A stretch of DNA of 64,000 nucleotides, from positions 1 through 64,000 of the forward strand of contig CAZZWS010000001.1 of NCBI GenBank assembly GCA_964657795.1. Reading direction: 5' to 3'. The notes under the pieces were generated by a model. It worked only from the letters and a program-made list of their open reading frames with translations. It made no database searches and was not told the origin of the DNA. Position numbers and translations under genes: made by a program. Below are positions 8,693 through 18,156 of the stretch, piece by piece. The DNA comes from CAHJXF01 sp964657795. GTDB lineage: Bacteria > Pseudomonadota > Gammaproteobacteria > Burkholderiales > Burkholderiaceae_D. Every line of letters begins with the position of its first letter. The stretch's first letter is position 1.

Positions 8693-9730
8693 ATGGAACA
8701 GGGAACCGCAGTGTCATCACCGACCATCTCCGTGTGCGTGCCGACCTACAACGGTCAGGCGTTCCTCGACGAATGTCTGGCCGGCCTCGCGGCACAGACC
8801 TTCGGCGATTTCGAAGTGCTCATCGTGGACGACTGTTCGAGCGATCGGACGGTCGAGATGGCTCGCGCCTGGGCAGCGCGGGACGAACGTTTTTCGGTCC
8901 ATGTCAATGCGAGCAATCTCGGCCTGGTCGGCAACTGGAATCGTTGCATAGAACTCGCTCGCGGCGAGTGGATCAAGTTCATGTTCCAGGACGACCTCAT
9001 CGAGCCGCGCTGTCTGGAAGCCATGCTGGCTGCGGGTGAACACAGCCGGGGCTTCGTCGCGTGTTCGCGGACGTTCGTGTTCGAAGGCTTTTGCGAACCG
9101 TCGCTGCGGGACTTCTATCTCGGACACCAGACGACCCTCGAGTCGCTATTCGCGGGCGCGCCGTTCATGCCGGCCGAGGACTACTGCCGGGCCAAGCTCG
9201 ATCTTCTCGACGCCAACATCGTCGGCGAGCCCACGGTGACGATGATTCGCAAGCGCCTGTTCGACGAGTACGGTCTGTTCGATCCGATGCTGGTCCAGAT
9301 CTGCGACAGCGAGATGTGGACGCGGCTCGCATCCAACGTCGGCATCGCCTTCGTTCCCGATCCGTTGGTCGCGTTTCGCGTGCACGGCGCTTCCGCCAGC
9401 GGCGCCAACCGCGATCGGCCGTTCCGGGGAACGATCCTGGACGGCATCGTCGAATCGACCCGTTTCTGCGAGGCGCCTGCGTTCCACGCGTTCCGAGCGG
9501 TGGCGCAACGTGCCGGACGACTCGAGACGCTCCGTGCCCGCCTCGACACGCAACTCAACATCGCGTTCTACATGTTGCGCGATGCCGAGCGCGAGCGGCC
9601 GAAGGATCGCCGCATCAGGCGCGAGTTCGAATCGGTGATGAACGAGCTCGGCAGTTTCACGAAGGTCCGCAACAGGCACTTGTGGTTCCGTTTCAAACGC
9701 ATGTTGGGACTCGCGACCGCCGTGTCGTGA
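8693..9730 (+). CDS. GT2-family glycosyltransferase
   Basis: A 345-aa GT-A fold transferase. It has the family-2 start SVCVPTYNG (about 13-21), the nucleotide-binding DDCSSD (46-51) and an acidic QDD (99-101) in the DxD position. The C-terminal third is alpha-helical and basic. The ATG at 8693 is listed, but the GTG at 8711 has a better-spaced GGGAA ribosome site and may be the real start. It is transcribed alone, divergent from the RgpF-like gene and convergent with the acyltransferase. The donor and acceptor cannot be told from sequence. Confidence 0.87.
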   Translation: MEQGTAVSSPTISVCVPTYNGQAFLDECLAGLAAQTFGDFEVLIVDDCSSDRTVEMARAWAARDERFSVHVNASNLGLVGNWNRCIELARGEWIKFMFQDDLIEPRCLEAMLAAGEHSRGFVACSRTFVFEGFCEPSLRDFYLGHQTTLESLFAGAPFMPAEDYCRAKLDLLDANIVGEPTVTMIRKRLFDEYGLFDPMLVQICDSEMWTRLASNVGIAFVPDPLVAFRVHGASASGANRDRPFRGTILDGIVESTRFCEAPAFHAFRAVAQRAGRLETLRARLDTQLNIAFYMLRDAERERPKDRRIRREFESVMNELGSFTKVRNRHLWFRFKRMLGLATAVS

Positions 9731-9753
9731 CGAAGGCGCGACGTTTGCATCGA

Positions 9754-11763
9754 TCATGGTGGGGGTGGCGCGCGCAAGGTTGGATAGTCCGCTGCGATCC
9801 GCTCGCCGACGTACTGCGAGCCGGCGATGCTCATGTGGTCGGAATCGCGGAACAGCAACTTCGTGGCGGGTCGCATCGAGCAGTTGGATGCGTCGCAGAA
9901 GTAGCGCGAGAGCTTCAGCACGTGGACGTGGGGGGTCTTCTCGGCGAGCCGATCGAGCACGCCGTCGTATCCGCGTAGCTGCTTGTCGTAGAACTCCCGC
10001 TCGTCCGCGCAGCGATGCACGCGCAACCCGCTGCTCTGGTACTTGCACAGGCGCGGACTGAACGAGAAGTTGGGCACGTCGTCGGCGATGTAGACGGTCT
10101 TGCCAGCGCGCAGCAGCGGCTCCAGCGTGGACTGGAGTGCCTGCAGTGGCGACGTGCCACCCGGCAGCTCGCCGAAGCGCAACGTCCACCAGGCCGACAG
10201 GACGACCGTCCTGATGTGCGGGTCGGCGACGACGGTCGCGAAGATGTGATCGAACGCCGCGTTGGACGCGACCGGCAGGGAACTCTTCGTATAGAAGACG
10301 ACGTTGCGCATCGGCAGCGCTTCCGCGAGGCCCGCGAACAGGTGCTCGGCGTGGCTGTCACCGACGATGGCCAGATCGGCCTGTCCCGCCCGCGACTGCA
10401 TGCAGCGGGTCAGGCCGTTCCACTGTTCCGCCTCGCGTCTGATGAGCGGCGGATCGCACGGGACGAAGTGCGCCGAGACGTACTGGAAAAACCCTTCCTG
10501 ACCGAGGTCTCCGTCGTTGACGATCGCCGGGTTCGCCGCGGAACGGGACGTGAACGCGTCACCGGCATAGCAGAGGAAGCCCGTGACGCCGACCACCGCC
10601 ATCGCGGCGACGAGCGTTGCCGGCAAGCGGGAGCCGCGTCCGCGCCTGCGCAAGGGCGTCTCGATGAAGCGATAGGTCAACCACGCGAGGGCGATCGCGG
10701 CGACGATCGCCGCGATGCGCACGAGACGCGTCGGTCGTTCCGCCGCGAGGATGCGGATGAACGAAAGGATGGGCCAGTGCCACAGATAGAGCGGAAAGCT
10801 GATCAGGCCGAGCCATACCAGCAAGCGGCTCGACAGGATGCGGCGGTTGACCCACGCGAACGAGCCGGACGCGATCAGAAGGACCGCGCCCGTCGTCGGC
10901 AGGAGTGCCCACCAGCCGGGGAACGCATCGCTGCTCTTCATGACGACCAGCGCGACGACGAGCAGCGACGCACCCACCACCGACTGGATGTCGCGCTGAA
11001 GCGGTGACAGGTGGCGGACCCAGCTCTTGTCGAAGACGGTGAGGTACGCGAGGATCGAACCCAGCGACAGCTCCCAGAACCGCGTGTACGGCGAGTAGAA
11101 GTCCGCCACGATGTCGGTCGTCGCGAGATGGACGTTGAACCCGAACGAGACGATCGCCGTGACAATCGTGACCGTGAGCGGGTCGATCCGGAAGCGCCGC
11201 GTTGCCAGCAGCAGCACGGGCCAGAAGATGTAGAACTGCTCCTCGATCCCGAGCGACCAGAGATGCAGCAATGGCTTGGTGTCGGCGGATGCATCGAAAT
11301 AGCCGCTTTCGTGCCAGAACACGAAATTGGAGACGAAGCCCGCGCCGCCGGCGAGCTGCTTGCCGAGTTGCCGGTACTCGTCGTCCATCAACGAGAACCA
11401 GCCGAAGACGAACGTCGCGACCATCACCACGAGCAACGCCGGGAAGATCCGCCGCACGCGTCGCACGTAGAACTCGAGGATGTCGAAACTGTCTTGGGCG
11501 AGGTTGCCGAACAGGATGGTCGAGATCAGGAAGCCGGAGATGATGAAGAAGATGTCGACGCCGACGAAGCCGCCTCTGACGGTGCCGGGAAAGGCGTGGA
11601 AGCCGACGACGGACAGGACCGCGACCGCCCGCAGTCCGTCGATGTCGGCCCGGTATGCCGGATGACTCGACGCATGACCCGCCCGCAGGTCGGTCGAGCC
11701 TCGGATCGATTCCGGGCGCGGCGTCGCGTTCGCGGATTCGCGAATGGCGGATAGCGAGCTCAT
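9754..11763 (-). CDS. OafA/YrhL-type O-acyltransferase with SGNH domain
   Basis: A 669-aa fusion that probably O-acetylates the exopolysaccharide. Residues 35-400 form an acyltransferase-3 membrane domain with about ten hydrophobic segments; RADIDGLRAVAVLSVVGFH (38-56) carries the conserved Arg and His. After the last membrane span comes a periplasmic SGNH-hydrolase-like domain with GDSH (468-471) and a C-terminal SDH (near 650) forming the Ser and Asp-x-His parts of the active site. This two-domain layout is known from OafA, where the membrane part brings the acetyl group across and the SGNH part transfers it. It is convergent with the GT2 gene and ends 23 bases from it. Confidence 0.92.
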   Translation of the reverse strand: MSSLSAIRESANATPRPESIRGSTDLRAGHASSHPAYRADIDGLRAVAVLSVVGFHAFPGTVRGGFVGVDIFFIISGFLISTILFGNLAQDSFDILEFYVRRVRRIFPALLVVMVATFVFGWFSLMDDEYRQLGKQLAGGAGFVSNFVFWHESGYFDASADTKPLLHLWSLGIEEQFYIFWPVLLLATRRFRIDPLTVTIVTAIVSFGFNVHLATTDIVADFYSPYTRFWELSLGSILAYLTVFDKSWVRHLSPLQRDIQSVVGASLLVVALVVMKSSDAFPGWWALLPTTGAVLLIASGSFAWVNRRILSSRLLVWLGLISFPLYLWHWPILSFIRILAAERPTRLVRIAAIVAAIALAWLTYRFIETPLRRRGRGSRLPATLVAAMAVVGVTGFLCYAGDAFTSRSAANPAIVNDGDLGQEGFFQYVSAHFVPCDPPLIRREAEQWNGLTRCMQSRAGQADLAIVGDSHAEHLFAGLAEALPMRNVVFYTKSSLPVASNAAFDHIFATVVADPHIRTVVLSAWWTLRFGELPGGTSPLQALQSTLEPLLRAGKTVYIADDVPNFSFSPRLCKYQSSGLRVHRCADEREFYDKQLRGYDGVLDRLAEKTPHVHVLKLSRYFCDASNCSMRPATKLLFRDSDHMSIAGSQYVGERIAADYPTLRAPPPP

Positions 11764-11858
11764 GGAGGCCAGGAGGATGTGATCATCTGCGGTCGGGCTG
11801 GTGCGGCTCTCGATCGACCACGCATTCGGCCGCCGTCGAGGTGTTCAGAACATCGCGT

Positions 11859-11874
11859 AGCAAACCTCGGGCCG
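11859..11874 (-). promoter_or_regulatory. Weak candidate sigma-54 promoter for the acyltransferase gene
   Basis: The minus strand reads CGGCCCGAGGTTTGCT. The GG and GC pairs have the correct ten-base spacing and the -12 part is perfect (TTTGCT), but the -24 part differs from TGGCAYG at two positions. A start near 11848 would give an 85-base leader. The rest of the 248-base gap between the two divergent genes (11764-12011) shows no other feature I can support. Confidence 0.3.
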
Positions 11875-12011
11875 TAACTTTCGCACGGCGGCCGCAACGA
11901 CGGAACACGCGGTGCATGCGCCATTTGCTACGATGCGGTGCACCATTCTGACGCCAAAGCTCTTTCCGTGGTCCTCCTCGGGCCACTCCGCGCGCATCTG
12001 TGGCCTCGTTG

Positions 12012-13121
12012 ATGAATTCCTTGCTGCTCACCGCCCACGATTACCGTACGCCTCGGCGCGCGAACATGCATTTCATCGCCGACGAACTGGCGAAACGCGG
12101 CGCCATGCGGTTTTTTTCATTGCGATACAGCGCGTTGTCCAGAAGAAAAGGCGATGCCCGCTTGTTTCTCGACGCCCGTGCCAACCGGGTCGAAACCGTC
12201 GCAGGCGTCGAATGCTATCTATGGAAAACCTTGGTCCATCCGTTCAATACCCGCAGGCGCGCGTTGCGCCCTGTCGAGGACGCGATGTTTCGCTGGACGG
12301 CTACGCACCCGCCCGCGATTCTCGAACGATGGATCCGTGAAGCAGACATCATCTTCTTCGAAAGCGGCTCTGCGATCCTGCATGTCGACCTCGCCCGTCG
12401 CCTCAACCCCGCGGCACGCAGGGTCTACATCGCGTCGGACGATCTCGGAGTGATCCACGCGGCGGCCTTCATCAGGGATGAATTCGAGCGCGTCGCGTCG
12501 GGGATGGACGCTTTATGCCTGCCATCCCCCAAACTGGCGGCGACGATGCCGCCTACCGCCAACAAGTACTTCGTGCCGCACGGCATCGACGCCGCCATCG
12601 CCGACCACGCCGACCCGTCGCCTTACGATGACGGTATCCACGCGGTGTCGGTCGGTTCGATGCTGTTCGACCGGACGTTCTTCGACGTGGCCGGTCTCGC
12701 GTTCCCCGACATCACCTTTCACGTCATCGGACCGGGATCGATCGATCGCCAGGGCTTTCCGTCGAACGTGCGCGTCTACGACGAGATGCCCTACGAGGAA
12801 ACGCTGCGCTACATCAAGCACGCCCGCTTCGGCATCGCGCCCTACGTCTCGGATGCGGTGCCGCCGTATCTCGCGGACACGTCGATGAAGCTGATGCAGT
12901 ATCGCTTCTTCGCGATCCCCGCGGTCTGCCCCGAATCGGTGACCGGTCAGGCGACCGATCGCTGCGGTTACCGGCCCGGCGACACGGCATCGATCGTCGA
13001 TGCGGTCGAACGGGCGCTGGTGACCCGTCATGCGGCTGCACGCACCGTGCTCGGCTGGAGCGAGGTAACGGACCGATTGATCGATGCGGCGGCCTTTCCC
13101 GACACGCGACTGGCTGCGTGA
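12012..13121 (+). CDS. GumK-like (GT70) glucuronosyltransferase
   Basis: A 369-aa protein resembling GumK of the xanthan pathway, which moves glucuronic acid from UDP-GlcA onto the mannose of the lipid-linked Glc-Glc-Man intermediate at the inner membrane. Similar segments are the N-terminal RRANMHFIADELAKRG, the SLRYSALSRRKGDARL stretch with VECYLWKT just after it, and the C-terminal GIAPYVSDAVPPYLADTSMK followed by LMQYRFF. The ATG at 12012 is preferred to a GTG four codons earlier; neither has a clear ribosome site. It starts a plus-strand run of four transferase genes. The assignment rests on recalled family patterns, not a search. Confidence 0.68.
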   Translation: MNSLLLTAHDYRTPRRANMHFIADELAKRGAMRFFSLRYSALSRRKGDARLFLDARANRVETVAGVECYLWKTLVHPFNTRRRALRPVEDAMFRWTATHPPAILERWIREADIIFFESGSAILHVDLARRLNPAARRVYIASDDLGVIHAAAFIRDEFERVASGMDALCLPSPKLAATMPPTANKYFVPHGIDAAIADHADPSPYDDGIHAVSVGSMLFDRTFFDVAGLAFPDITFHVIGPGSIDRQGFPSNVRVYDEMPYEETLRYIKHARFGIAPYVSDAVPPYLADTSMKLMQYRFFAIPAVCPESVTGQATDRCGYRPGDTASIVDAVERALVTRHAAARTVLGWSEVTDRLIDAAAFPDTRLAA

Positions 13122-13148
13122 TGCGCTGCTCGATCGGCGGGGCACACG

Positions 13149-14105
13149 ATGTCTGAAGCCTCGGCCGCGACGCCGCTCGTATCGATCGTCGTGCCGTATC
13201 TCAGGGCCGAGTCGACCATCGAACGTGCGTTGAAGTCCGTGCTCCAGCAGACCATGAGCGACCTCGAGGTCGTCACCGTCGGCGACGGGTCCACCGATGC
13301 AACGCGACTGCGCATCGAGGCGATGCAGCGCGACGACGACCGCGTCAGGATGGTGTCCTTCGCGGAAAATCGGGGGCCCTCGTTCGCACGCAATCGCGGG
13401 ATCGAGATCGCGCGTGGCGAGTGGATCGCGGTGCTCGACGCGGACGACTGGTACGCGCCCGATCGCCTGCAGGTCATGCTGGATGGCGCGGGCGACGCGT
13501 CCGTGGTCGTGGACAACTTGATGGGGGTCGACCCGGTCGATGGCAGCGTGGCGGGCATCCTCTTCCCTCGGATGCCGACGGCGCTGCACTTCGAGCAGAT
13601 CGTCGCGCCGGACGTTCCGGGGTCGTCGTACAACTTCGGCTACCTGAAGCCGTTGTTCCGGAGATCGTTCATCGATCGGCATGCCCTGCGCTACCTCGAA
13701 CATCTGCGCACCGCCGAAGACCTGCTGCTGCTCGCGGAAAGCGCGCTGCTGGCGCGTTCGATCCGCGCGGTGGATCACGCGGGCTATTTCTACAGCCTCC
13801 AGTTTTCGCCGAAGACCCGCCGGCTCTCGGCCGCCAGTCATAGCGTGCCGGTTGATCGCGCCGTGGCCGCCGCCCTCGACGATCTGCTGGTCGCACGACG
13901 TGGCGTCATGACCGAGTCCCAGATCGACGCCGCGACACGACGGCGCGACACGCTGCTCAGGGACGCGGACGTGTCCCTCTTCCGCCATGCCGTGAAGGAA
14001 GGTCGCTATCGCGAGGCGTTGCGTCTGCTGACCGCATCGACGCGTGTGCGCGCCCACGTTTCCGGCACGGTGATCCGCAAGCTCGGCGGGCGCGCCACAA
14101 GATGA
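13149..14105 (+). CDS. GT2-family glycosyltransferase
   Basis: A 318-aa GT-A transferase with VSIVVPYLRAESTIERAL (11-28), GDGSTD (45-50) as the nucleotide-binding Asp motif, and DADD (97-100) as the metal-binding DxD. The segment ENRGPSFARNRGIEIARGEW is typical of family 2. It begins 27 bases after the GumK-like gene and overlaps the next transferase by four bases (ATGA at 14102-14105), so it is part of the same operon. It likely extends the side chain; the sugar is unknown. Confidence 0.88.
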   Translation: MSEASAATPLVSIVVPYLRAESTIERALKSVLQQTMSDLEVVTVGDGSTDATRLRIEAMQRDDDRVRMVSFAENRGPSFARNRGIEIARGEWIAVLDADDWYAPDRLQVMLDGAGDASVVVDNLMGVDPVDGSVAGILFPRMPTALHFEQIVAPDVPGSSYNFGYLKPLFRRSFIDRHALRYLEHLRTAEDLLLLAESALLARSIRAVDHAGYFYSLQFSPKTRRLSAASHSVPVDRAVAAALDDLLVARRGVMTESQIDAATRRRDTLLRDADVSLFRHAVKEGRYREALRLLTASTRVRAHVSGTVIRKLGGRATR

Positions 14106-15022
14106 CGGCGACGCCGATCGTCGTCTGCGTGCCGACCTATCGACGACCGCTGCAGCTCGTCCGCCTGCTGGAAGCCCTGGCGCGCCAGCGGGGCGCCGAT
14201 CCGTTCGACATCGTCATCGGCAACAACGACGACCGTCCATTGTCGGACCATCCCGAGTTGTGCCGCGACGACCTGCCTCCTCATCGCGTGATCCAGGTCG
14301 CGACACGGGGCGTGTCGGCGGTCCGCAATGCGCTGGTCGCGGACGTCCTGGCGCGCTGCCCGCAGGTGCGCTACATCGCGTGCCTCGACGACGATCAGTA
14401 CCCCGAGGAAGAGTGGCTCGCGCATTTGCTCGGCGCGGGCATCGCGCACAAGGCGGACCTCGTCGGCGGACCCGTCCTGCGCTCGGTACCCGCCGAGACC
14501 TTCTGGTCGTCCGGGGCGGCCGACACGTCCTATCTGCCGACCGCCAGCGGTCCGACGCCGATGCTCAACGAAGCGGGCAATCTCCTGCTGTCCGCGAAAT
14601 TCCTGCGGACGCTCGACCGCGCCCCTTTCTCGTTGGACTTCGGCCGTACCGGCGGCGAAGACTACGAATTCTTCATGTTCGCGCGGAGTCGTGGCGCATG
14701 CATCGTCTGGGCGCCCGACGCCCGCGTGCATGAGCCGCTGCCGGAAGACCGGCTGACATTCCGCAGCTACGTGTGGCGCTTCTACGCCATCGCCGCCTAC
14801 CAGGCGCGGGCGGACCGCATCTATCGCGGCGTCGGGTATGTCCTGCGTTCCATCGCGGTGACGATCGTGAAGGGGCCGATGGTCCTCGCGCGCTCGCTCG
14901 TGCGCGATCGCAGCGTTCGGCAAGCGGTGGGCATCGTCGTGCAATACAGTGCGATGGTCGCGGGCAGGATCGTGGGTCTCGCCGGGACACGCGCTGAACG
15001 CTACGGCAACGAGCCGTCCTGA
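14102..15022 (+). CDS. GT2-family glycosyltransferase (ExoM-like)
   Basis: A 306-aa family-2 transferase. The N-terminus VCVPTYRRPLQLVRLLEAL (8-26), NNDD (41-44) and LDDDQYP (95-101) fit the succinoglycan-type ExoM subgroup. GGEDYEFF later in the chain fits the catalytic-base ED motif. The C-terminal 70 residues are basic and hydrophobic (YVLRSIAVTIVKG), suggesting membrane association. It is coupled by an ATGA overlap to the preceding GT2 gene. Substrate cannot be assigned. Confidence 0.87.
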   Translation: MTATPIVVCVPTYRRPLQLVRLLEALARQRGADPFDIVIGNNDDRPLSDHPELCRDDLPPHRVIQVATRGVSAVRNALVADVLARCPQVRYIACLDDDQYPEEEWLAHLLGAGIAHKADLVGGPVLRSVPAETFWSSGAADTSYLPTASGPTPMLNEAGNLLLSAKFLRTLDRAPFSLDFGRTGGEDYEFFMFARSRGACIVWAPDARVHEPLPEDRLTFRSYVWRFYAIAAYQARADRIYRGVGYVLRSIAVTIVKGPMVLARSLVRDRSVRQAVGIVVQYSAMVAGRIVGLAGTRAERYGNEPS

Positions 15023-15083
15023 AAGGATTCGGACCGCCCGAGCCGATCATGCATTCGAACTCTCATCCACCAGAGCAACCACC

Positions 15084-15998
15084 TTGATCACCGGCACGCT
15101 TCTGCCTTCCGATTCATCGGTCCGTGACGTCGCCACGTTCTGGCACGGTCCGCCTCTGGCGCGCCTCGACCTGGCGTGCCTGTTGTCGTTCGTCGCCGCC
15201 GGCTTTCACGTGACGGTGTACGGCTACGACGTCGTGCAAGGATTGCCCGACGGCGTGTCCTTCCGCAATGCATCCGACGTGGTCGACCGCAAGTTCCTCG
15301 ACGCGTTCGTGGTCAACGGCAAGCCCAGCCTTTCGCACTTCAGCGACCTGTTCCGCTACCGCCTGTTCGCTTCGCAGAACGCGGCATGGGTCGACATGGA
15401 CCTTCTCTGCCTGCGGCCTTTCGCGATGCCGACCGATGCGAATTTCTTCGCGAAGGAGTCGGCGAACAGCATCAGCAGCTCCGTGCTGCGCATCGATCGC
15501 GAGCAGCCGGAACTCGCGCAGCTGGTCGCGCAGACCGAGGCGCTCGGCAACGGCAAGGACTTCAAGTGGGGCTCGACCGGGCCCGCGTTGTTGACAAAAG
15601 TCTTCGGACCGGCGGTCCTCGAACGGGCGCTCGACGCGAGTAATTTCTTCCCGATCGGATGGGACGACTGGTGGAAGCCGTTCACGCCGTCGGCGCGCGA
15701 GGAATGCGACGCGGCGTGTGCCGATGCCTCGGCCATCCACCTGTGGAACAACATCGTCGAGCGATCGGGCTACTGGAAGGACATCGCGCCGCCGGCAGGC
15801 TCGTATCTGCACGACGTGCTCCAGCGCTCCGATGCGCTGCGGCTCTTCCGGGAGGTCTATCCGGCGCAGATCATGGAACACATCGCCAACAACTACCGGA
15901 ACTCGCGGACGGCGAACCACATGATGGTGAAGGAGCTCGCGGCGATCACGGCGACCCGCTTCTCCGCCGCGGTCCGCAAGCGCATCGGCGGAAGCTGA
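15084..15998 (+). CDS. GT32-like glycosyltransferase with DxD motif
   Basis: A roughly 304-aa protein with a sugar-binding DxD region: FRYRLFASQNAAWVDMDLLC around residues 90-109, where DMD at 104-106 is the metal-binding motif. This matches the Gly_transf_sug/GT32 class (mannosyl- or galactosyltransferases, also seen in capsule loci). There is no in-frame ATG near the expected N-terminus. TTG at 15084 is chosen because the next residues (ITGTLLPSDSSVRDVATFWHG) look like the family start. The track upstream of it overlaps the preceding gene in another frame. It ends the four-gene plus-strand run. Confidence 0.75.
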   Translation: MITGTLLPSDSSVRDVATFWHGPPLARLDLACLLSFVAAGFHVTVYGYDVVQGLPDGVSFRNASDVVDRKFLDAFVVNGKPSLSHFSDLFRYRLFASQNAAWVDMDLLCLRPFAMPTDANFFAKESANSISSSVLRIDREQPELAQLVAQTEALGNGKDFKWGSTGPALLTKVFGPAVLERALDASNFFPIGWDDWWKPFTPSAREECDAACADASAIHLWNNIVERSGYWKDIAPPAGSYLHDVLQRSDALRLFREVYPAQIMEHIANNYRNSRTANHMMVKELAAITATRFSAAVRKRIGGS

Positions 15999-16016
15999 CT
16001 CCCCGGGCACTCCGCT

Positions 16017-17096
16017 TCATCGATCGCGGCTCGAACCCGCGCCGCCGTGCAGGACACCGCTGGTCAGGTCGGTCAACAGGGCGCGGCTTCCCAGACCCCA
16101 GTCGTGTCGCTGCGAGTAGTCCCCGCGTCGGATGAGATCCGCGACGATGCCGACGCGGCTGACGAGCATGGGAGCGTCGTACAGGCGGCGTCTTCGTTCG
16201 AGACGTCGCATCAACGCGAGATTCTTTTCAAGTGAGCGGATGAACGCCGATGCGAGTTCGCCTTCCCGCTCCGCTGCCTTGTGGAGCACGGCGCAGAACG
16301 GTCGCAGCATCTTGAGGATCCGGTCCGTATCGACGGCGACAGCCTGGGCGTCGTCGATCCGCGGACGTGAAGCAGGCGCATCGTTCCAGCCGACGGAGTT
16401 GCCTTGATGCTGTCGATAGCCGAGCAGCCGTTGCGGCAGCGAGATCACGGTGCCGAGATTGGTCGCCAGAAAATAGAACCATTGATCGTGCGCGGCCCGA
16501 TGCCCGGGGACGGCCAGATCGATGGATTCGGGCCACAGGTCGTTGTATCGCGCAAGGACCGCGCGAAAGACCATCGTCAGCCCGAGAGGATTGCTCCAGT
16601 GCGTCGGCCGCGACAACGCCTCGATGATCCGCTTCTCGGTGGTGACCGGCTGCAACGTTCCATACGCCTCGCCCCGCGGATCGACCAGGTCCGCGTTGTG
16701 ATGGACGAGCATGACCGATGGGTCGTCGAACTCGCGCACGATCGTCTCGAGCTTTCCGGGATACCAGACATCGTCCTGGTCGCAGAAAGCGACGAGGTCG
16801 TGGCTGCACAGGCCGGTCGCCTCGACGAAATTACCGCGCCAGCCGAGACGTTCATCATTGACCCGCACGTGCACCGGAAACGGTGCGCGCAGCGCGAACC
16901 GATGCAGGATCTCCACGGTCGCGTCGGACGACTGATCGTCGCAGACGACGAGCTCGTCCGGCACGAGCGTCTGTCCAGCGAGGCTTTCGAGTTGCTCCTG
17001 CAGGAATGTCGCGCCGTTGTAAGTCGCCAGCGCGATGGAGATCCGATGGCGAGTGCCTTGCATCGAAGCCTGTGCCCGGGCCCGGTCGACGCTCAT
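16017..17096 (-). CDS. GT2-family transferase, probable rhamnosyltransferase (copy 2)
   Basis: A 359-aa GT2 enzyme, sister of the gene immediately upstream. Shared blocks in the same order are ATYNGA (24-29), CDDQSSDATV (52-61), LGWRGNF (84-90), DQDDVWYPGKL (106-116), HNADLVD and LGYRQHQGNSVGW. This layout resembles transferases that use dTDP-rhamnose (RfbG/RgpB-like), and rhamnose is made by this locus. The start at 17096 is set by the ATGA overlap with the upstream stop (17093). It is the last gene of the long minus-strand eps operon and is convergent with the GT32-like gene. Confidence 0.83.
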   Translation of the reverse strand: MSVDRARAQASMQGTRHRISIALATYNGATFLQEQLESLAGQTLVPDELVVCDDQSSDATVEILHRFALRAPFPVHVRVNDERLGWRGNFVEATGLCSHDLVAFCDQDDVWYPGKLETIVREFDDPSVMLVHHNADLVDPRGEAYGTLQPVTTEKRIIEALSRPTHWSNPLGLTMVFRAVLARYNDLWPESIDLAVPGHRAAHDQWFYFLATNLGTVISLPQRLLGYRQHQGNSVGWNDAPASRPRIDDAQAVAVDTDRILKMLRPFCAVLHKAAEREGELASAFIRSLEKNLALMRRLERRRRLYDAPMLVSRVGIVADLIRRGDYSQRHDWGLGSRALLTDLTSGVLHGGAGSSRDR

Positions 17097-18124
17097 CCGC
17101 GACCGCCCAGCAGCATGCCGAACGACGTATCGAGGAGCAGGGCCCGTCTGCCGAGTCCCCAGTCGTTCTTCTGGCTGTAGGCGTCGTGCCGAATGAGCCC
17201 GGCAAGCACGTGCAGCCGCGTGCCCAGGCCATGGCCCATGTAGAGCGTGCGTCGTTGTTGCAGGCGATCGACCAGGCGCTGGTTGCGGTCGAGTGCACTT
17301 TGCAGCGTTGTCTTCAAGGGCTCCGCTTCGCGAGCCACGGCGGCCTGCAACGCGCGACAGAACGGTTCGACGCGTCGGAGGGCAGCGTCGATCTGCGTCC
17401 GCGTATCGGCGTTGCTGGGCAGCTTCCGGCCGGGGGGATGGACGTTGGTCCAGCCGACCGAATTGCCTCCGTGCTGGCGGTAGCCGAGGAGTCGCTGCGG
17501 GAGCAGCAGCACGGTGCCGAGGTTGGTCGCCAGGTCGAAGAACCACTGGTCGTGCGCGAACGGATGTTCGGGAGCAGGCGGCCAATCGGTGTCGGCCCAG
17601 AGATCGTTGAAGCGCGTCAACAGGCGACGGAACATCATCGTGAGGCCGTTGGGGTTGATCCACGCCGTGGGGCGCGACAGCGCGTCGATGCGCGTGACGT
17701 GCTCGTCGACCGGCAGCCAGGTGTCGTAGGGAACCCCCTTCGCATCGACGAGGTCCGCGTTGTGATAGACCATCATCGTGGCGGGGTCGTCGAAGTGGGG
17801 CAGCATCGTCGACAGCTTGTCGGGATACCAGACGTCGTCCTGGTCCGAGAACGCGATCAGTTCGTGCGAGCAGAGGTCGGTCGCGCGCATGAAGTTGGCG
17901 CGCCAGCCGAGACGTTGCGCATTGACGTGGATTCGGACGGGAAACGATGCCCGCCCGGCGAATCTCCCGAGGTGAGCGACCGTGTCGTCGGTCGACTGAT
18001 CGTCGCAGACGATCAGTTCGGCAGGCCGATGAAGCTGGCGTTCGATGCTGTCGAGTTGTTCGTCGATGAACGGCGCGCCGTTGTAGGTCGCCATCGCGAT
18101 CGAGATCTGACGCTTCGGCGACAT
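17093..18124 (-). CDS. GT2-family transferase, probable rhamnosyltransferase (copy 1)
   Basis: A 343-aa GT2 enzyme with ATYNGA (12-17), CDDQSTDDTV (40-49), LGWRANF (72-78), DQDDVWYPDKL and LGYRQHGGNSVGW, the same blocks as its downstream neighbour. The pair looks like a tandem duplication. Specificity is inferred from resemblance to dTDP-rhamnose-dependent family-2 transferases and from rfbBACD in the locus. ATG 18124 is used; GTG 18175 would overlap the GH5 gene by 19 bases. Confidence 0.83.
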   Translation of the reverse strand: MSPKRQISIAMATYNGAPFIDEQLDSIERQLHRPAELIVCDDQSTDDTVAHLGRFAGRASFPVRIHVNAQRLGWRANFMRATDLCSHELIAFSDQDDVWYPDKLSTMLPHFDDPATMMVYHNADLVDAKGVPYDTWLPVDEHVTRIDALSRPTAWINPNGLTMMFRRLLTRFNDLWADTDWPPAPEHPFAHDQWFFDLATNLGTVLLLPQRLLGYRQHGGNSVGWTNVHPPGRKLPSNADTRTQIDAALRRVEPFCRALQAAVAREAEPLKTTLQSALDRNQRLVDRLQQRRTLYMGHGLGTRLHVLAGLIRHDAYSQKNDWGLGRRALLLDTSFGMLLGGRG

Positions 18125-18156
18125 GGCACCGATGTGCGCAGCGGCATCCACGTCGT

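Noticed and set aside
12513..14057. A 514-codon antisense frame across the GumK-like and GT2 genes
   Set aside because: The opposite strand codes for two recognisable transferases; the antisense product is His/Arg-rich without motifs.
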